A DNA stretch of 64,000 nucleotides from a virus. The notes beneath the pieces were generated by a model that saw only the letters and a list, made by a program, of their open reading frames with translations, did not search any database and had not been told where the DNA came from. Shown here piece after piece: positions 1-8,850 of this stretch (within the stretch, counting starts at the first letter, position 1; each line of letters opens with the position of its first letter). The DNA is taken from positions 62,001-126,000 of IMG/VR virus record IMGVR_UViG_3300022752_003639. One strand, written 5' to 3'. The translations under genes and the position numbers were made by a program.

Positions 1-2057
1 ATCTCGAGATACAAAAACCTAGGAAAACTCAAACATTTGACAGAGTATTAAACAAAACATTTACTACAGTTCTTTTTGGCGGAAAAACTGTCATCGAACC
101 AATAGATTGTTTACTTGCAATATTTACAGAAAAGAAAAGTTATGCTCATTATTTTCTTAAACGAGCAAAAATAGATAAAGATAAATTGATTAACTTTTTA
201 CAAAAAGAAAATATAAAAGAAGTGGTAGAGGATGAAACAGGTGAAACAAGATTACATCCACACTTAGAAAAACTTCTAAATCAGTTTTGCGTAAATTTGA
301 CATTAAAAGCTAAAAATAAAAAAATAGATCCTGTTATAGGAAGAGAAAAAGAAATTGAAGAAGTTCAATTAGTGTTGGCAAGACGTAATAAAAGTAACGT
401 AATTTTAATAGGAGACCCAGGAGTAGGAAAAACTGCTATAGCAGAAGGACTTGCTAAAAATATTGTAGAAGATAATGTTCCCTCTTTTATTAAAGAACAC
501 AGTGTCTACAGTTTAGATATTAGTTCACTACTTGCCGGTTCAAAATATAGAGGTGATTTTGAAGAAAGATTAAAAACTGTTTTAACTGCCTTAGAAAGAA
601 AGAAAAATTGTATATTGTTCATAGATGAAGCTCATATGATGAATGGTGCAGGCGCAGCCAGCGGCAACAGCAATGATATGGCTAATATGTTAAAGCCAAT
701 ACTAACAAAAGGAACTATTAAAGTAGTTGCTAGTACTACATGGGAAGAATTTCGTAAACATTTTGAAAAAGATCGTGCATTGATGAGACGTTTTCAACGT
801 GTAGTAATTGATGAGCCTAGTGAGGATACTTGTATAAAAATTCTTAAAGGTGTAAAAAAATATTACGAAAAACATCACGGTGTAAAAATTACTAATCAAG
901 CATTGTTAGATGCAGTAAGTTATTCAGTCAAGTATATTCCTGATAAAAAATTGCCAGACAAAGCATTAGACCTTATTGACTGTGCTTGTGCTCGGTTTAA
1001 GGTAAAAGACGAAGAAAACGGTGTAGTAGACCATGAGGAAATTGTTTTTGAAGTTGCTAAGATAGCAAATCTTCCTATAGAACAGGTAGGTGCTAAAGAA
1101 TCAGTAAATCTTGAAAACTTGGACAAAACACTACGTCAAAAAATCTTTGGGCAAGAAAAGGCCATAGAAAGTTTAGTTGATAAAATCTATATTAGTCAAG
1201 CAGGTCTTAAAGCAGTTGATAAACCTATTGGTAGCTTTTTGTTTGTTGGGCCAACTGGAGTAGGTAAAACTGAAACAGCAAAGCAACTAGCCACTGGGCT
1301 AGGGATTAAACTAATAAGATTTGATATGAGTGAGTTTCAAGAAAAACATTCAGTGGCTAAATTTTTAGGCAGTCCGCCAGGATATGTTGGGTTTGAAGAA
1401 AATGCAGGTCAACTTATTACCAGTCTACAAGAAAATCCTAACTGCGTACTATTGCTCGACGAGGTAGAAAAGGCACATCCCGACGTACTTAGTATCTTAT
1501 TACAACTTATGGATAATGGATTTATAACAGGCAGCAATGGTAAAAAAGCAGATGGACGTAATGCTTTAATTATTATGACTTCAAACTTAGGTGCTGCAGA
1601 TGCTGAACGCAATTCTGTAGGGTTTGGTAGTCTAGAAAGAGACGGCGACCCTAAAGATGCTGTGAACAGATTTTTTGCGCCTGAATTTAGAAACCGTTTA
1701 GATGGTATGGTAAAATTTGGAAAACTTGATAAAATTACCATGGTAAAAATTGTAAACAAATTTATAGATGATCTAAATGTATTAATTAAAGAAAAAAATA
1801 TTCATGTTAGACCTAATTTAGCTGCGACTGATTTCTTAATCGCCAAAGGGTTTAATTCAAAAATGGGAGCTAGACCTTTGTCACGAGCTATTGACGAACA
1901 TATCAAGAAACCCCTTAGTAAAGAAATTCTTTTCGGAAAACTTAATAACGGCGGGCTTGTAGAATTAGATATTATAGATGATAAAATTGTATTCAATATA
2001 TTAGATATAATGCCTGTAAAAACTAAAAAACAAAGCGTTACAACGGAAATTGAATAA
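1..2057 (+). CDS. clpA: ClpA-like AAA+ protease-associated unfoldase (5' end cut by window edge)
   Basis: Two-ring AAA+ unfoldase that in bacteria feeds substrates to ClpP. The reading frame is open from base 3, so the gene begins outside the window; a TTG at 186 is only an internal codon. The first ~60 codons in view match a Clp N-domain. The D1 Walker A (GDPGVGKT) is near 411-434 with Walker B ILFIDEAH near 615. The D2 Walker A (GPTGVGKT) is near 1246-1270 with VLLLDEVEKAH near 1450. Where ClpA carries its IGL ClpP-docking tripeptide, this protein reads VGF (1617-1625), so docking to a host ClpP is plausible. The C-terminal D2-small domain is present and complete. No clpP or clpS is visible in the window. 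Family assignment is secure; the role in infection (remodelling, or host proteolysis takeover) is inference. Confidence 0.93.
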   Translation, partial: LEIQKPRKTQTFDRVLNKTFTTVLFGGKTVIEPIDCLLAIFTEKKSYAHYFLKRAKIDKDKLINFLQKENIKEVVEDETGETRLHPHLEKLLNQFCVNLTLKAKNKKIDPVIGREKEIEEVQLVLARRNKSNVILIGDPGVGKTAIAEGLAKNIVEDNVPSFIKEHSVYSLDISSLLAGSKYRGDFEERLKTVLTALERKKNCILFIDEAHMMNGAGAASGNSNDMANMLKPILTKGTIKVVASTTWEEFRKHFEKDRALMRRFQRVVIDEPSEDTCIKILKGVKKYYEKHHGVKITNQALLDAVSYSVKYIPDKKLPDKALDLIDCACARFKVKDEENGVVDHEEIVFEVAKIANLPIEQVGAKESVNLENLDKTLRQKIFGQEKAIESLVDKIYISQAGLKAVDKPIGSFLFVGPTGVGKTETAKQLATGLGIKLIRFDMSEFQEKHSVAKFLGSPPGYVGFEENAGQLITSLQENPNCVLLLDEVEKAHPDVLSILLQLMDNGFITGSNGKKADGRNALIIMTSNLGAADAERNSVGFGSLERDGDPKDAVNRFFAPEFRNRLDGMVKFGKLDKITMVKIVNKFIDDLNVLIKEKNIHVRPNLAATDFLIAKGFNSKMGARPLSRAIDEHIKKPLSKEILFGKLNNGGLVELDIIDDKIVFNILDIMPVKTKKQSVTTEIE

Positions 2058-2084
2058 TAATTCAGTGTAAGGAATAACTCTAGG

Positions 2085-2110
2085 CTGGCATAAATATCGT
2101 ATTATGCCAG
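2085..2110 (+). promoter_or_regulatory. Perfect inverted repeat covering the start codon of the next gene, with late-promoter-like octamer
   Basis: CTGGCATAA (2085-2093) and TTATGCCAG (2102-2110) are a perfect 9-bp inverted repeat with an 8-nt loop. The right arm contains the ATG at 2104. The octamer CATAAATA (2089-2096), close to the T4 late consensus TATAAATA, lies 7 nt before that ATG. There is no nearby Shine-Dalgarno; the only AAGGA is at 2069-2073, about 30 nt away. It could be a late promoter giving a near-leaderless mRNA, a hairpin that hides the start codon, or a weak terminator for clpA (no U-tract). Confidence 0.5.
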
Positions 2111-2538
2111 CACAGAGTCAAAATCTAACTTTTACAATAAATTCAACTAGTACGGTATCGGTAAACTACCCGAATACTGGTACAGGTGCCCTTACTCTTT
2201 TGAGCACAAAGGTCAAAGGAGATGGATATTTCAGTGGCAGTGATGGTAATCACACTGTACAAATTCAAACTACAAATTTTCTAGGCAAAATTGACATAGA
2301 AGCTAGTCTAGCGTTCAACCCTGGATCTACTGATTGGTTCCCTGTAACTCTTTACACAAATATTATGAGTGTAGATACAACAGGCCTTATACAAAATGGA
2401 AATACTTCAACACTAGTATATAATACAGCAACATCTGAAATAAAGGCATTTAATTTTGTAGGCAATTACGTTTGGGTTAGAGGTAAAATTCATCAGTTTA
2501 CTTCTGGATCTGTAAATGGCATCAGGTACAATTATTAA
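2104..2538 (+). CDS. Small putative virion or tail-fibre-associated protein
   Basis: A 144-residue protein rich in Thr, Ser, Asn and Gly with alternating hydrophobic residues, as in a beta-sandwich. It has no signal peptide, Cys or transmembrane segment. The composition matches the neighbouring fibre genes rather than the enzymes. It is the first gene after clpA, separated by an inverted repeat and a late-promoter-like octamer, and is followed 10 nt later by a long fibre gene. I do not recognise a specific family. A structural or assembly role is inferred from composition and position. Confidence 0.75.
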   Translation: MPAQSQNLTFTINSTSTVSVNYPNTGTGALTLLSTKVKGDGYFSGSDGNHTVQIQTTNFLGKIDIEASLAFNPGSTDWFPVTLYTNIMSVDTTGLIQNGNTSTLVYNTATSEIKAFNFVGNYVWVRGKIHQFTSGSVNGIRYNY

Positions 2539-2548
2539 GGAACGATAG

Positions 2549-5218
2549 ATGTCAAAGCAAACTATCAATGTAGGATCAGGAGAACTAACTGGAGATGGTG
2601 AAAGTCTACGTTCAGCCTTTCAAAAAATAAACTCAAATTTTACAGAACTTTATGGTGAAAAAATAGGTCCTACAGGCCCAATTGGCCCACAAGGACCTGC
2701 AGGTATCAGTGCAGATCAACTTCTAAACACTACAAACACTGTAAAGTTTGCAAGTTTAACAGTGACCAATAGTCTCGTTGTAGGAGGATTTCCGTTAAAT
2801 GATAAAGGAATTTTCCCTTCAATTTATAGCACTCTGTCAACTACTTTAGTTGTAGGCAATTATAATACAGGTACTGAAGGTGGTTTACTTATAAGAGGTT
2901 ATGGTCAAAATAGAACTCAAGGTACCACTTCAACAAACGGCATACCCTTTATACATTTTGAAAGCAGTAGAGGTTTACCTTCTAACCTGTTACCTGTAAG
3001 TAATACACATGTTTTAGGATCAATTTCAGTAGGGGGATACGACGGTAATAAATGGATTACAGAGTACGATAATAACCCCACTACAAACATTACCCCGACC
3101 GGAGCAATATTTTTTGCAGCATCTGAAAACTGGACTAATAGTTTAGGAACAGGAAGCAATACAGCAACAAACGTTGGCACGAATATAGGTATCAACCTCC
3201 AACCTCCAAATATTAGATTAGATTCTACTTCAAGACAACGTATTTTGCAATTAACTTGGGGAGTTGGAACAAACTCGGCGACAGTAAATTCTCCTCCTAC
3301 TTCTAATCTTATTCTAGGAAATGGTAGCCCTATTACACCAACCTTAGTAGGATCTACCGGATCATTTACTCATACTGGATTTGGAACAACATTCATCCAA
3401 GGTGTTAATTCAAATTTCTATCTTTTTTCTACACCAAACAATGAAGTTGCAACATTTGTAGGAGATATTTCAAACTCAACATTAAATGTAACATCTGTGG
3501 TGTCAGGCAGAATAAGCATTGGTCAAAGAATATTCTCCGTAGCAGCAGGAGCATGGGGATCTGTCTTAGTCGGTACTGTTATTACAGGGTATGGAACAGG
3601 TTCGGGATTAACAGGCACATATACAATAAATCAGAGTCAAACTGTTAGTTCAACAACATTATACTCGGGTCCAGATAATCATACATATAGCAGTAACGGT
3701 TCAACGATAGGACACATTACAGGCAGACGAAGTGGAGTAGCTGGTCGTCGTAATGCATTAAAAACAGGCGACAGAGTCGGGTCCTACACCTTTGCTAGTC
3801 AATTTACTGATAATTCATCAGGATCAGGCTCAGTTGTGTCTGAATTTTCGGTATACATGCTTGAAGATGCTACAGCATCAGCAAGAGGATCTAATTTTCA
3901 ATTAAGAACTGTTACAAGTGGAACAACCATATTATCAACAAGACTCCATTTAGATAGCGATGGACACTCGTACAATTCAAATGTACATATATTCGAAAGT
4001 GTTTCATCTGCTACAATAGCTGTACTTACTACATCATCGGCTAGTTTCAATACTCATGCAATTCCGTACACAGATAATAATTATGACCTAGGTAGTTCAT
4101 CTAATACATGGCGAAATTTATATCTTAACGGTTTAAATATTACAGGTTCAGGATCAGATTTATTAATAAATTCTATGCCTGTTAGTAAAGCAGGTTCGTT
4201 ATCCTACGGAACGTATACTATTGCTATTACTACATCGGGTAGTTTAGTATTTCCAGATGGGACTATACAAGATACAGCCTTCAAGAGCAATTATGACATC
4301 ACAGCAGTATCAGTTTCAACATTAACAAATAAAACTATTAATATACAAACCAGTACAGGCAATGTTTTTCAAATTCAAGGTAATTCACTTACAGCATATT
4401 CAGGATCAGGTAATTCAGTAGCACTGACAGTTAATCCTACATTTAACGCCTTAACCTTAGGAAATTCTTCTCTAATATCTTTAGATGGAGGACTAGGTTC
4501 TCTTTACTGGGCAGGGCAAACAGGAGTTGCTCAAGCTGGTATTAGCATGGCAGGATTTTATAGAACTCTAACAGCTTCGACCAATGCCTTGTTTACTTTT
4601 GGAGCCAGTGGCAATGGCAACATGAGTGTTGGAGTAGAAGGTAGTTTATTTGTAGGAACAAATTTACCAAATAACAACGCAGGATTAAATTCAGATTATG
4701 CAGGATGGTTAGTTGTACAAGCAGGCGGAAAGTTCGGAGGTGATATTAACACACTAGGTGCCGTAAAATTTGATAGCACCGTTACAGGATATATGCAGTT
4801 TGCAGATAATACCATACAAAACACTGCGTTTACTACCAGCCCAACTTTAAATATTCTAAAAATTAACGTAGGCGTACATGAAAACTTTCAATCACAGTCA
4901 GGAGCTACCGGAGTAATTACACATAATTGTTCATTAGGACATGTATTTAGACAAAATCTACCAACTTCTAATTATACTGCTAATTTTATAAATCTCAACC
5001 TTAATACAAGTTATGTCACAGCAGTAAGTGTAGTAATTACACAAGGACCTGTTGCTTATATACCTAATGTTGTTCAAATAGATGGTGTTACTCAAACAAT
5101 AAATTGGCAAGGTACTTATGTACCTGTCCCAAGTCCAAATAGAATCGATGTTGTAACTTTTAGTATTTTTAATAACGGTGGAAGTTATACTGTATTAGGT
5201 CAACTTTCAGGATTCTAA
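2549..5218 (+). CDS. Long tail-fibre-like protein
   Basis: An 889-residue fibre protein with a good ribosome site (AAGGAA) 7-8 nt before its ATG. The N-terminus (residues ~1-35, VGSGELTGDGESLRSAFQKI) is the short attachment module common to marine T4-like phage fibres. A short collagen-like Gly-Pro stretch follows at ~41-52. A beta-rich shaft is Ser/Thr/Gly/Asn-dense. At ~305-375 lies an inserted module with the pattern STLNVTSV...GTGSGLTGTYTINQSQTVSSTTL, split here for length, that recurs in many phage fibres. Motifs like FPDGTIQDTAF occur twice, as in fibre and chaperone-type repeats. It overlaps the next gene by TAATG-type spacing. Likely role is receptor binding; the receptor is unknown. 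Confidence 0.85.
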   Translation: MSKQTINVGSGELTGDGESLRSAFQKINSNFTELYGEKIGPTGPIGPQGPAGISADQLLNTTNTVKFASLTVTNSLVVGGFPLNDKGIFPSIYSTLSTTLVVGNYNTGTEGGLLIRGYGQNRTQGTTSTNGIPFIHFESSRGLPSNLLPVSNTHVLGSISVGGYDGNKWITEYDNNPTTNITPTGAIFFAASENWTNSLGTGSNTATNVGTNIGINLQPPNIRLDSTSRQRILQLTWGVGTNSATVNSPPTSNLILGNGSPITPTLVGSTGSFTHTGFGTTFIQGVNSNFYLFSTPNNEVATFVGDISNSTLNVTSVVSGRISIGQRIFSVAAGAWGSVLVGTVITGYGTGSGLTGTYTINQSQTVSSTTLYSGPDNHTYSSNGSTIGHITGRRSGVAGRRNALKTGDRVGSYTFASQFTDNSSGSGSVVSEFSVYMLEDATASARGSNFQLRTVTSGTTILSTRLHLDSDGHSYNSNVHIFESVSSATIAVLTTSSASFNTHAIPYTDNNYDLGSSSNTWRNLYLNGLNITGSGSDLLINSMPVSKAGSLSYGTYTIAITTSGSLVFPDGTIQDTAFKSNYDITAVSVSTLTNKTINIQTSTGNVFQIQGNSLTAYSGSGNSVALTVNPTFNALTLGNSSLISLDGGLGSLYWAGQTGVAQAGISMAGFYRTLTASTNALFTFGASGNGNMSVGVEGSLFVGTNLPNNNAGLNSDYAGWLVVQAGGKFGGDINTLGAVKFDSTVTGYMQFADNTIQNTAFTTSPTLNILKINVGVHENFQSQSGATGVITHNCSLGHVFRQNLPTSNYTANFINLNLNTSYVTAVSVVITQGPVAYIPNVVQIDGVTQTINWQGTYVPVPSPNRIDVVTFSIFNNGGSYTVLGQLSGF

Positions 5219-5219
5219 T

Positions 5220-5948
5220 GTGTATAGTAGATTCGTTGCCACAAAAGAATTTGGTAGAGGAAAAACTTCTAACGTAGTCGCATCGGGGTTAGTTTTTTAT
5301 CTAAATGCGAATAACTTATCTAGCTATTCAGGAACTGGTAATGTTTGGAACGATATCAGCGGGCAAGGAAATCATGCTATACTAACTAATGGTCCTGTAT
5401 ACAACTCATTAAATGGTGGCAGTTTTTTATTCGATGGGTTTGATGATATAGCTCCTATAGGTTCAACAAACTTTCCCTATGTAAGTTCACCCTCTACTTT
5501 ATCTGCCTGGGCAAAAACAAATATAATTACTCCTGGGCCAAAATCACCTAGTTCTTTTAGAATAATTGTAAGTTATGGAAGAGCTGTGGAAAATCAGGCT
5601 AGATACATAGGAATTAAAAATAGAGAATTTTATTTTGGTGGGTTTGGTGCCAGTGCTATTTTTTCAGATACTATAGTGCCATTAAATACCTGGTTCAATC
5701 TTACCGGAGTATATGATGGAAGTTATGCCAGTATATATGTAAATGGCGAACTAGTAATAGGTCCAGTTTCAAGATCATGGAGCACAGTGGCGGAAACAGC
5801 CAATGTTGGTAGACAAGTTTATACCGATCCTGCAAACTATGAAAGGTGGGATGGTAACATAGCTCAGGTTATGATTTATAATAGAGCCTTAAATCCAATA
5901 GAAGTCGCTCAAAATTTCAACGTCTATAGATCCACATATGGGCTATAA
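5220..5948 (+). CDS. LamG/concanavalin-like adhesin domain protein
   Basis: A 242-residue protein starting at GTG 5220, with AGGA upstream. The ATG at 5218 is in another frame and closes after about 19 codons. Residues ~20-235 follow the Laminin-G/concanavalin A-like (LamG_3) pattern: GLVFYLNANN, WNDISGQGNHA, FLFDGFDD, TLSAWAKT, WFNLTGVYDG, ASIYVNGELV, GNIAQVMIYNRAL. Such domains bind glycans on phage tails and cell surfaces. It directly follows the long fibre gene with one base between them, so it is probably a fibre tip or partner. Binding specificity cannot be read from the sequence. Confidence 0.85.
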   Translation: MYSRFVATKEFGRGKTSNVVASGLVFYLNANNLSSYSGTGNVWNDISGQGNHAILTNGPVYNSLNGGSFLFDGFDDIAPIGSTNFPYVSSPSTLSAWAKTNIITPGPKSPSSFRIIVSYGRAVENQARYIGIKNREFYFGGFGASAIFSDTIVPLNTWFNLTGVYDGSYASIYVNGELVIGPVSRSWSTVAETANVGRQVYTDPANYERWDGNIAQVMIYNRALNPIEVAQNFNVYRSTYGL

Positions 5949-5980
5949 TTTCATTAAATAGTATATTAGGAAAAATTATT

Positions 5981-6472
5981 ATGAGAATAATAGATATTTT
6001 AACAGAAGATAACAATTTAAGAACCGGCGATGTTCTAGCTATAGAATGTGATAATGGACTACTTATTGAATCTACCATAGTAGGATTTATGAACGACGGC
6101 GTAGTAATACAAGGAGACTCTGTTATTCTTTCTTATCTAAAATATGAACCTTTTAATGAATCTATCACAAAGTTTACCAGTATGGAACTGGCAGTTATGG
6201 AAGGCGGTGGTGATATTAGTGACTTATCTGAAGCAGAATATCAAGGTCGTAATGTCCCTTTAGGTAAGCCTATGGCGGGAGATGTCAAAAAGTCTAAAGT
6301 CTATGTTAAGGGACCAAGTGGTAGGGTAGTCAAGGTAAATTTCGGCGACAAGAAAATGAAAATTAAAAAGTCTAATCCAAAACGCCGAAAGAGTTTTAGA
6401 GCTCGTCATAATTGCAAAAATCCCGGACCACGTTGGAAAGCACGTTATTGGTCATGTAGGGCATGGGAATAA
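5981..6472 (+). CDS. Conserved hypothetical with basic Cys-containing C-terminus; candidate capsid-targeted protein
   Basis: 163 residues; ribosome site AGGAAAAA 8 nt before ATG. The N-terminus MRIIDILTE carries an LTE tripeptide at residues 7-9, like the cleavage signal of T4 internal head proteins. Residues ~10-60 look like a small beta-barrel. The C-terminal 45 residues are highly basic, with a conserved-looking KSFRARHNC...PGPRWKARYWSC block containing two Cys, Arg and Trp, suggestive of nucleic-acid or metal binding. I recall this C-terminal block in marine T4-like phage proteins without a known function. First gene of the ten-gene cassette ending at 15623. Confidence 0.8.
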   Translation: MRIIDILTEDNNLRTGDVLAIECDNGLLIESTIVGFMNDGVVIQGDSVILSYLKYEPFNESITKFTSMELAVMEGGGDISDLSEAEYQGRNVPLGKPMAGDVKKSKVYVKGPSGRVVKVNFGDKKMKIKKSNPKRRKSFRARHNCKNPGPRWKARYWSCRAWE

Positions 6473-6475
6473 ATC

Positions 6476-6832
6476 ATGTTACTTAACGAATTTTTTAATA
6501 ATCCTATAAATTTACATAGAAAAGAAAACCACGAATCGTCTACATATAAAGATGATTTGTTTCATTATATTTTAGATCATGACAAGCTGCATAAAGATTA
6601 TTTTTTTCCAATTGCAAAAAAATTAAAACATTTAAAAGAAAACACAGATAAAAAAATAATAGAAATTTTTATGCCTATGGTTATTAAGGGCTGTAAAGAA
6701 TATTATCATAATCAAAAAATGGAGGGTAGATTAAGTAAATTATTTCCTCAAGAAATGAGAGAGGAGCTTTGTCAACGTCTATACGATCACTACTATGAAG
6801 ACGTTCGTGCGGGCAAATATAGGCTGGGGTGA
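6476..6832 (+). CDS. Conserved hypothetical phage protein
   Basis: 118 residues beginning MLLNEFFNN, so an LNE tripeptide sits at residues 3-5. The remainder is predicted helical, with a run FHYILDHDKLHKDYFFPIAK (residues ~30-49) and later acidic/basic helices. No enzyme motif or membrane segment is visible. It starts 3 nt after the previous gene and its stop overlaps the region of the next start, so it is operonic. I recall similar proteins in T4-like marine phages but no function. Membership in a capsid-loaded group is inferred from the N-terminus and neighbours. Confidence 0.8.
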   Translation: MLLNEFFNNPINLHRKENHESSTYKDDLFHYILDHDKLHKDYFFPIAKKLKHLKENTDKKIIEIFMPMVIKGCKEYYHNQKMEGRLSKLFPQEMREELCQRLYDHYYEDVRAGKYRLG

Positions 6833-6834
6833 TT

Positions 6835-7722
6835 ATGTTTCTAGCAGAAGGTGGCAATGAATTTAAACTTGCAGATGGTAGCAATGCCACTAAACAGTCA
6901 GCGTCTACGGAAGAAGTAGATGCAGTCTTAGGTGCATTGAGCAAAGAAATAGGCATAGACTTACTGGCCAACGATCTAGAAAACAAACCTAAATATAAAA
7001 CAGGCAGTGCTATATATCCTGGTGCAGAAACAGGTGACGCAGACACACTGTTAGATCCTGTAGAATTTATACCTGTAGATAAAGGTGCCAAACCTAAAGA
7101 TGTGCAGAATCAATTTAGAGAATTTTTAGCCAAAAAACTACAGACAGCAGGTTATGAATTTCTTGAAAAGAAAGCCACAGTAGACCAACCAGGAAGATTC
7201 TATAAGATATCCGGAGATGGACTCACAGCCTGTGTGCAAATACCAGGCACAGAAGAATGGCTACAAGTAGACCTGGACATAGCAGAACCTGGAGAAGGTA
7301 AGTTTTCAGTATGGAGCAAACGTGGTGAACCTAATGAACCTGGCACACCAAAAGACAGTCGTGCCAAAGGTGCCTTTCGTCATATTCTGCTAGCGGCCAT
7401 AGGTAGTAAGTTAATCAGTCCAGAACATCCACAGGGCCTTAGTTGGAGTTTTAAGAATGGCCTATTTGACCGTGCTACCAAACAGGTAGTTAGCAAAGAT
7501 CCTAATGAAGTAGCCAATATCCTATTCGGTGGCAAGGCCAGCGATCTAGACAACATTAATGCCATACTGGCTAAATTTAAACAGACACATCCTAATCACT
7601 ATAATGATGTTGTACAAAATGTCAATGCTGGACTGGAAAAATATAACACACAGTATAGACTAAAAGAAAGTCATGCTGTGGGCACACCTCAATGGTTTAG
7701 GATCGTCCTGGATCTAATATGA
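6835..7722 (+). CDS. Putative Pol beta-type nucleotidyltransferase-fold protein; candidate capsid-targeted protein
   Basis: 295 residues from ATG 6835, preferred over GTG 6829 because GGGGTG is correctly spaced. The N-terminus MFLAE contains LAE at residues 3-5. The central sequence TGSAIYPGAETGDADTLLD (residues ~55-73) has the GS...DxD pattern of Pol beta-superfamily nucleotidyltransferases. A later acidic stretch (LQVDLDIAE) could provide the third carboxylate. Substrate is unknown. It lies directly before a ligase-like protein and a cytidylyltransferase-like protein. Alternative: an inactive fold. The next gene's ATG overlaps its stop. Confidence 0.65.
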   Translation: MFLAEGGNEFKLADGSNATKQSASTEEVDAVLGALSKEIGIDLLANDLENKPKYKTGSAIYPGAETGDADTLLDPVEFIPVDKGAKPKDVQNQFREFLAKKLQTAGYEFLEKKATVDQPGRFYKISGDGLTACVQIPGTEEWLQVDLDIAEPGEGKFSVWSKRGEPNEPGTPKDSRAKGAFRHILLAAIGSKLISPEHPQGLSWSFKNGLFDRATKQVVSKDPNEVANILFGGKASDLDNINAILAKFKQTHPNHYNDVVQNVNAGLEKYNTQYRLKESHAVGTPQWFRIVLDLI

Positions 7723-8849
7723 GAATTAGGGAACTACTAGAAGCGGCAGCAGTTGGTCGCAAATATCAACACATAGAAGACCTTGTGTTTACCAATGGTA
7801 GTCAAGGTGGACTTCATGCCGCAGAACGCCTGCGCAGCATGGCATCAACTGGTGGCACTGTTGAAATTAAGTGGGACGGTAGCCCTGTTGTCTACTGGGG
7901 GCGTGATGAACAAGGTCGCTTTTCAATGATTCCTAAAAATGCCTGGGAATATCTCAAGCGTGGCAAATCAGAAGTTGCCCCAGGTGTTCCTACTGCGATG
8001 TATAGTCCAGATGACATTAAAAAGTTTGTGTTGGGCACAGGCAAAGTAGAACCCGGTCAAGAAAAACAGCGACAGGCCTTTGCCAACAGCATGGCAGAAT
8101 TATGGCCCTACTTTGAAAAAGCCAGTCCACCTCGAGGTTATGTAGAAGGTGGTATACTGTTCAGTCCAGAAAAACCTGCTCAACTAAATTCTAAAACTAT
8201 GGAGTATGACTTTACTCCAAACATTACCAGCTTCCATATTCATAAAGACAGTGAGCTAGGACAGCGTATTTCCAAGGCCAAACTTATGGTAGCTGTTACA
8301 GGTTATTATGATAGTCTAGGCAGTTCAGATGAAGGACGTTTTCCAGATGCAGAAAAACTATCTACACCAGACGTAATTGTTCAAGGCACTACCTATGTGG
8401 CACAGGCACCTGGCATAGATGATACATTAGTAGATCAAGCAGAAGGTTTTATTGAAAAGAACGGTCAACGCATAGATCAATTCCTAGCACCCAAACCAGG
8501 ATTAAGTAAGGTAGGTGATATACTTTACAAATTCTATAACCAAAATCTGCGCATAGAAGGAACAAAACAAAAGTTTAAGGCTTGGGCAGCACAAAATCTC
8601 AGCCAATCGCAAGCTGCAAAGGTTCTAAACGATCCTGGTCTAGAAACTGTGCTAGATGCTGTAGAGTTATTGAGCAAGGCTAAAACAGATCTAATCACTA
8701 AACTAAGTTCAGGAACACATGCAGGTATTAGACAGACTAAACCAGAAGGTTATGTTCAAGCACATCCAGGTGGCAAATTCAAGAGTGATCTACCTGGGCA
8801 ATTTGTCAAGGCCATAGATCAAGCAACATGGGCACCAAGGAAAGACTAA
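7719..8849 (+). CDS. Nucleic-acid ligase-like adenylation-domain protein (DUF6267-like); candidate capsid-targeted protein
   Basis: 376 residues, ATG overlapping the previous stop (ATATGA). The N-terminus MRIRELLE carries LLE at residues 6-8. At ~48-62 EIKWDGSPVVYWGRD matches motif I (KxDG) of the ATP-dependent ligase superfamily, with Lys as the likely nucleotidyl acceptor. YVEGGILF and a late conserved Lys-rich C-terminus could correspond to later motifs. It resembles the RNA-ligase-like proteins (DUF6267) of marine T4-like phages as I remember them. Whether it seals RNA or DNA, or is a non-ligase adenylyltransferase, is open. The C-terminal ~120 residues are helical. Confidence 0.75.
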   Translation: MRIRELLEAAAVGRKYQHIEDLVFTNGSQGGLHAAERLRSMASTGGTVEIKWDGSPVVYWGRDEQGRFSMIPKNAWEYLKRGKSEVAPGVPTAMYSPDDIKKFVLGTGKVEPGQEKQRQAFANSMAELWPYFEKASPPRGYVEGGILFSPEKPAQLNSKTMEYDFTPNITSFHIHKDSELGQRISKAKLMVAVTGYYDSLGSSDEGRFPDAEKLSTPDVIVQGTTYVAQAPGIDDTLVDQAEGFIEKNGQRIDQFLAPKPGLSKVGDILYKFYNQNLRIEGTKQKFKAWAAQNLSQSQAAKVLNDPGLETVLDAVELLSKAKTDLITKLSSGTHAGIRQTKPEGYVQAHPGGKFKSDLPGQFVKAIDQATWAPRKD

Positions 8850-8850
8850 T

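Noticed and set aside
186-2057. TTG at 186 as the start of the ClpA-like gene
   Set aside because: The frame is open from base 3 and the upstream codons encode a recognisable Clp N-domain, so the start lies outside the window.
5218-5280. ATG at 5218 as start of the LamG-like protein
   Set aside because: It is in another frame and meets a stop after about 19 codons; GTG 5220 opens the LamG frame.
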